NCBI GenBank assembly: GCA_029884515.1
Contig: JAOUHR010000045.1
Coordinates: forward strand, 1-10,016
Reading direction: 5' to 3'
Origin: Gemmatimonadota bacterium
GTDB lineage: Bacteria > Gemmatimonadota > Gemmatimonadetes > Gemmatimonadales > Gemmatimonadaceae
Length of the DNA: 10,016 nt
Of this stretch, positions 6,954 through 10,016 are shown piece after piece (within the stretch, counting starts at the first letter, position 1; every line of letters begins with the position of its first letter). The notes below the pieces were generated by a model. That model saw only the letters and a list, made by a program, of their open reading frames with translations. It did no database searches and had not been told where the DNA came from. The translations under genes and the position numbers were made by a program.

Positions 6954-8666
6954 GTGAGCACCGACTCCTCCGACGAGCGTCCGCTCGACCGCAGGTCGTT
7001 CGTCAGCAAGGCTGGCGTCTTGATCGCCAGCGCGGCGCTCGCACCGGCGTTGCGGGCAGAGGTGGGGGGTGCCCACGGTGGCGGCGCCAACTCGGGTGGC
7101 GTCTCCTCGGTCTCGACACCGACCGGGGGTCTGGCGAAGGCGTCAGCGGTGGACGGCGCCCCCGAGTTCTTTGAGATCACGTTGAGCGAGCTCTCGGAGG
7201 GTCTCGCGAACGGCCGGTGGACCTCGCGCACGGTGGTCGAATGGTACCTCGAGGCGGTGGAGAAGGTGGATCGCGGCGGCCCAAGTCTCAACGCCATCCT
7301 CGAGATCAACCCAGACGCGCTCGCGCTTGCGGACGCGCTCGACGAGGAACGAGACCTGACGGGCCCGCGGAGCCCGCTGCACGGCATCCCGATCCTTCTC
7401 AAGGACAACATCGGCACCGCGGACCGGCTGCACACGAGCGCCGGCTCGCTCGCGCTCGCTGGCAACATCGCCGCGCACGACGCCTTCGTCGTGGCGCGCC
7501 TGCGCGAGGCCGGCTGCCTGATCCTGGGCAAGTCGAACATGAGCGAGTGGGCCGCAGCGCGCGGCCGTGGCGCGATCGGCGGGTGGAGCGGACGCGGTGG
7601 CCTGACGAAGAACCCGTATGCGCTCGACCGGAGCGCCGGCGGGTCGAGTTCGGGAACGGCCGCGGCCGTCGCCGCCAACCTCGCGCCGGCCGCACTCGGC
7701 ACCGAGACGATGGGCTCGATCATGAGCCCCGCGGCGATCTGCGGCATCGTCGGGCTCAAGCCCACCGTCGGCCTCGTGAGCCGCGCGGGGACGATCCCGG
7801 TCTCCGTCACGCAGGACTCGATCGGCCCGATGACGCGCACCGTGCGCGACGCGGCCATCCTGCTCTCCGCCATCGCCGGCCCCGACCAGGCCGACCCGGC
7901 GACCGCCGACGCCGCGAAGTACGCCGAGAAGGACTACACGCGGTTCCTGGATCCCGACGGCCTGCGCGGCGCGCGGATCGGTGTCGCGCGGAACCTCTTC
8001 GGCACGAGCGTCGTCGCCGACCGAACGATAGGGCTCGCCCTCGACGTGATGCGCTCGGCAGGCGCGGTGCTCGTGGACCCCGCCGACATCGACACCGCTG
8101 ACGGCGTCTGGACGTTCGACGCCGAGGTGCTCGCCTATGAACTCAAGGCGGGGCTCGACGGGTACTTCGCCTCGCTCGGGCCGAAGTCGCCGATCAAGTC
8201 GCTCAAGGATCTCATCGCGTTCAACTCCCGCAACAGTGACCGGGAACTCGAGTGGTTCGGCCAGGAGACCTTCGAGTACGCCGATCGGAAGGGACCGCTC
8301 TCGAGTCCCGAGTACCAGAGGACGCTGCTCGTGGTGCGGCAGCTCGCGCGCACCCAGGGCATCGATGCGACGATCCAGGGGCACAGGCTCGACGCCATCG
8401 TCGCACCCACGGAGTCGCCGGCCTGGCTGATCGATGTCCTGCTCGGCGACAACACGGTGCAGGGGAGCTACGTGGTGTCCGCCGCCGCCGGGTATCCGAG
8501 CATCACGGTGCCGGCGGGCGAGGTCGCCGGCCTCCCGGTCGGGATGCTCATCATGGGTCCCGCGTGGAGCGAGGGCACGCTCCTCCGCATCGCCTACGCC
8601 TTCGAACAGCGGATGCGGGCGCGGCGTGCGCCCACCTTCCGGCCCTCCATCGAGATGCGCCGGTAG
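6954..8666 (+). CDS. Tat-exported amidase-signature family hydrolase
   Basis: Amide hydrolase with a Ser-cisSer-Lys triad, resembling exported peptide amidases and related amidases. With the GTG at 6954 it has 570 residues. A twin-arginine signal comes first: LDRRSFVS (Arg13-Arg14), a hydrophobic stretch about 20-33, and a likely cleavage after ALRA near residue 35, then a Gly/Ser-rich linker (~38-66). The catalytic domain follows: Lys150 in HGIPILLKDN, cis-Ser231 in AGGSSSGT and nucleophile Ser255 in GTETMGSIMSP; the 24-residue spacing of the serines is that of the family. GLKPTVGLVSRAG and QDSIGPMTRTVRDAA are typical of the peptide-amidase branch. A Met replaces the usual Asp or Gly two residues before the nucleophile. 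GTG 6945 (three residues longer) is equally possible; GTG 6840 would add 38 unlikely residues upstream of the proposed promoter. No Shine-Dalgarno precedes either start. The substrate cannot be told, and no neighbour suggests it. Confidence 0.88.
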   Translation: MSTDSSDERPLDRRSFVSKAGVLIASAALAPALRAEVGGAHGGGANSGGVSSVSTPTGGLAKASAVDGAPEFFEITLSELSEGLANGRWTSRTVVEWYLEAVEKVDRGGPSLNAILEINPDALALADALDEERDLTGPRSPLHGIPILLKDNIGTADRLHTSAGSLALAGNIAAHDAFVVARLREAGCLILGKSNMSEWAAARGRGAIGGWSGRGGLTKNPYALDRSAGGSSSGTAAAVAANLAPAALGTETMGSIMSPAAICGIVGLKPTVGLVSRAGTIPVSVTQDSIGPMTRTVRDAAILLSAIAGPDQADPATADAAKYAEKDYTRFLDPDGLRGARIGVARNLFGTSVVADRTIGLALDVMRSAGAVLVDPADIDTADGVWTFDAEVLAYELKAGLDGYFASLGPKSPIKSLKDLIAFNSRNSDRELEWFGQETFEYADRKGPLSSPEYQRTLLVVRQLARTQGIDATIQGHRLDAIVAPTESPAWLIDVLLGDNTVQGSYVVSAAAGYPSITVPAGEVAGLPVGMLIMGPAWSEGTLLRIAYAFEQRMRARRAPTFRPSIEMRR

Positions 8667-8683
8667 CGGTCTCCTACCGTGCG
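8658..8683 (+). terminator. Stem-loop enclosing the amidase stop codon
   Basis: CGGTAG (8661-8666, which contains the TAG stop) pairs perfectly with CTACCG (8674-8679) across a seven-base loop. Three more pairs (8658-8660 with 8681-8683) form past a one-base bulge. No U-tract follows. It is a candidate 3'-end or U-less terminator between the amidase and sucCD. Confidence 0.35.
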
Positions 8684-8730
8684 GGGTGTCGCCTCCGTTA
8701 CCTTTCGAGGCTATTGCACTTCCACTTACC

Positions 8731-8734
8731 GGAG
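8731..8734 (+). promoter_or_regulatory. Shine-Dalgarno site of sucC
   Basis: GGAG lies 5 bases before the GTG at 8740. A second GTG at 8738-8740 overlaps it in another frame; the site and the protein start MNIHEYQAK fix 8740 as the start. I found no convincing promoter boxes in the 73-base gap before it; TATTGC at 8712 is -10-like but lacks a good -35 partner. Confidence 0.6.
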
Positions 8735-8739
8735 ATCGT

Positions 8740-9885
8740 GTGAACATCCACGAGTATCAGGCGAAGGAGATCCTGCGCGCGCAGGGCGTGAACATCCCGC
8801 CGGGCCAGGTCGCGACGACTCCTGCAGCCGCCGAAGCGATCGCCAAGGAGTACGGCGTGCCCGTGATGGTGAAGGCGCAGGTCCATGCCGGCGGGCGCGG
8901 CAAGGCGGGCGGCGTGAAGTTCTGCAAGACTCCCGCCGACGCGAAGGAGAAGGCCACCGCGATCCTCGGGATGCAGATCAAGGGCCTCACTGTCGAGAAG
9001 GTGCTCGTGACGGTCGCGGCGGACATCGGCAGCGAGGCGTACGTCGGCATCATCATCGACCGCGCGACGAAGAAGCCCGTGTTCATGGTCTCCGCCGCCG
9101 GCGGGATCGACATCGAGCAGGTCGCCGCCGAGACGCCGGAGCGCATCCTGTACGTGCCGGTGGACGTCCGCTACGGCCTTCCGATGTACGACGCGATGCG
9201 CATGGGCTTCTTCCTCTACGGTGACGTCAAGCAGGCCCGCGCCGCCGCGCGGATCATGCAGCAGCTCTACGCTGCCTTCATGGCCAGCGGCTGCTCGCTG
9301 GCCGAGATCAATCCGCTGGTGGTGACGCCGCAGGGTGAGCTCGTCGCGGTGGACGGCAAGATGGTCATCGACGACAACGAACTCGACCGACTGCCGGCGA
9401 TCGCCGCGCTGCGGGACGAGAGCAGCGAGGCGCCGAGCGAGGTCGAGGCGCGCAACGCGAACCTCACTTTCATCAAGCTCGACGGTGACGTGGGCTGCAT
9501 CGTGAACGGTGCCGGCCTGGCGATGGCCACCATGGACCTCGTGAAGTACTACGGCGGCGAGCCCGCGAACTTCCTCGATATCGGCGGGTCGTCGAACCCC
9601 GACAAGGTGGTCGCGGCGCTCCGGATCATCACCGCCGACAAGAACGTCAAGGCGATCCTGTTCAACATCTTCGGCGGGATCACGCGCACCGATGACGTCG
9701 CCAACGGCATCGTGACGGCCACCAAGGCGAACCCGCTCAAGGTGCCCCTCGTGATCCGCCTCACCGGCACCAACGAGGCGGAGGCGATGCAGATCCTCAA
9801 GACGAACGGCTTCTCGGCCTCGAACGACATGGACGAGGCCGTCCAGCAGGCGGTGAAGCTCGCCAAGGGGGGGAAGGCCGCGTGA
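8740..9885 (+). CDS. sucC: Succinyl-CoA ligase (ADP-forming) subunit beta
   Basis: Nucleotide-binding beta subunit of succinyl-CoA synthetase, which in the TCA cycle turns succinyl-CoA, phosphate and NDP into succinate, CoA and NTP. It is complete at 381 residues (usual ~385-390). The N-terminal ATP-grasp domain starts [12 protein letters not shown] and carries [16 protein letters not shown] (45-60). Metal ligands are Asn191 in EINPLV and Asp205 in AVDGKM. The C-terminal CoA-ligase domain has [16 protein letters not shown] (247-262), [12 protein letters not shown] (272-283) and [16 protein letters not shown] (309-324). After DIGG it reads SSNPDKV where E. coli has a GGA-type loop; I take this as lineage variation. 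ATP versus GTP preference is not evident. The last four bases overlap sucD (GTGA), so the two subunits are co-translated. A run of seven G near the end forms the sucD ribosome site. Confidence 0.97.
   Translation: MNIHEYQAKEILRAQGVNIPPGQVATTPAAAEAIAKEYGVPVMVKAQVHAGGRGKAGGVKFCKTPADAKEKATAILGMQIKGLTVEKVLVTVAADIGSEAYVGIIIDRATKKPVFMVSAAGGIDIEQVAAETPERILYVPVDVRYGLPMYDAMRMGFFLYGDVKQARAAARIMQQLYAAFMASGCSLAEINPLVVTPQGELVAVDGKMVIDDNELDRLPAIAALRDESSEAPSEVEARNANLTFIKLDGDVGCIVNGAGLAMATMDLVKYYGGEPANFLDIGGSSNPDKVVAALRIITADKNVKAILFNIFGGITRTDDVANGIVTATKANPLKVPLVIRLTGTNEAEAMQILKTNGFSASNDMDEAVQQAVKLAKGGKAA
9867..9877 (+). promoter_or_regulatory. Shine-Dalgarno of sucD, with embedded G7 run
   Basis: The purine stretch GGGGGGGAAGG ends four bases before the sucD GTG at 9882 and gives strong pairing with 16S rRNA. 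Its seven G are also read in the sucC frame as G_GGG_GGG, the shape of a -1 slippery heptamer. Confidence 0.6.
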
Positions 9886-10016
9886 GCATCTTCATCGACA
9901 AGTCCACGAAGCTCCTCGTCCAGGGCATCACGGGCCGGGACGGTTCGTTCCACACGAAGCAGATGATGGAGTACGGCACCCAGGTGGTCGGGGGCGTGAC
10001 GCCGGGGAAGGGCGGC
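9882..10016 (+). CDS. sucD: Succinyl-CoA ligase subunit alpha, 3'-truncated by window end
   Basis: CoA-binding alpha subunit, partner of SucC, which carries the phospho-histidine and the CoA site. Only the first 45 of about 290 codons are in the window. They begin [18 protein letters not shown] and include the Rossmann CoA-binding loop [11 protein letters not shown] (15-25) and GVTPGKGG (38-45), both diagnostic. The catalytic histidine lies beyond the window. GTG 9882 overlaps the sucC stop as GTGA and is preceded by a strong ribosome site, so sucC and sucD form one translationally coupled operon. No stop occurs before the window ends, so nothing suggests a broken gene. Confidence 0.95.
   Translation, partial: MSIFIDKSTKLLVQGITGRDGSFHTKQMMEYGTQVVGGVTPGKGG

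Noticed and set aside
8698..8726. Promoter for sucC using TTACCT at 8698
   Set aside because: No -10-like hexamer occurs 16-18 bases downstream; the only -10-like element (TATTGC at 8712) has a poor -35 partner.
8434..8739. In-frame upstream extension of sucC into the amidase gene (start at 8434)
   Set aside because: The extra 102 residues overlap the amidase in another frame, look random (Pro/Arg/Ser/Cys-rich), and SucC proteins begin at MNIHEYQAK, which has its own ribosome site.
1..10016. Signs of horizontal transfer, mobile elements, CRISPR or RNA genes
   Set aside because: Base and codon use look uniform by eye and the genes are chromosomal housekeeping types. I saw no integrase, transposase, long terminal repeats, tRNA cloverleaf or spaced direct repeats.

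Overview
The window is about 10 kb of gap-poor, very GC-rich bacterial chromosome. All genes are on the + strand and share the same codon style (third positions almost all G or C). Nothing in it looks mobile: there is no transposase, integrase, tRNA, CRISPR array or long repeat. Gene content (complex I, phosphomannomutase, a UPF0182 membrane protein, a Tat-exported amidase, succinyl-CoA ligase) and the style of the proteins fit an aerobic, free-living, high-GC Gram-negative. I lean to Gemmatimonadota, but this is an impression from protein style, not a proof.

Layout. (1) 1-2831: the end of a nuo operon. The 3' part of nuoM (about 80 N-terminal residues lie off the window) is followed one base later by complete nuoN. 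Both encode proton-pumping antiporter-like subunits of NADH:quinone oxidoreductase and keep the lysines and glutamates needed for pumping. (2) 2832-2961: a 130-base spacer with three GC-rich stem-loops and no visible promoter. (3) 2962-6814: a two-gene unit, phosphomannomutase/phosphoglucomutase and, one base after its stop, an 822-residue UPF0182 (COG1615) membrane protein. (4) 6815-6953: a gap with a stop-codon hairpin, a 10-bp tandem repeat, a short palindrome and a plausible sigma70-type promoter. (5) 6954-8666: an amidase-signature hydrolase with a twin-arginine signal. (6) 8667-8739: a short gap. (7) 8740-10016: sucC and the first 45 codons of sucD, overlapping by four bases.

Function. 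nuoMN and sucCD are core respiration and TCA-cycle genes. The phosphomannomutase supplies mannose-1-P or glucose-1-P for nucleotide-sugar and envelope-glycan synthesis. Its tight coupling to a UPF0182 protein, a family with seven membrane segments, a large soluble domain and no known function, is the least understood part of the window. The amidase appears to stand alone and to act outside the cytoplasm.

I found no convincing new multi-gene system. The points most worth a second look are the shortened UPF0182 protein coupled to phosphomannomutase, a slippery G7 at the sucC/sucD overlap in the correct frame to give a fused protein, a methionine in the oxyanion loop of the amidase, and stem-loops without U-tracts at every gene gap.
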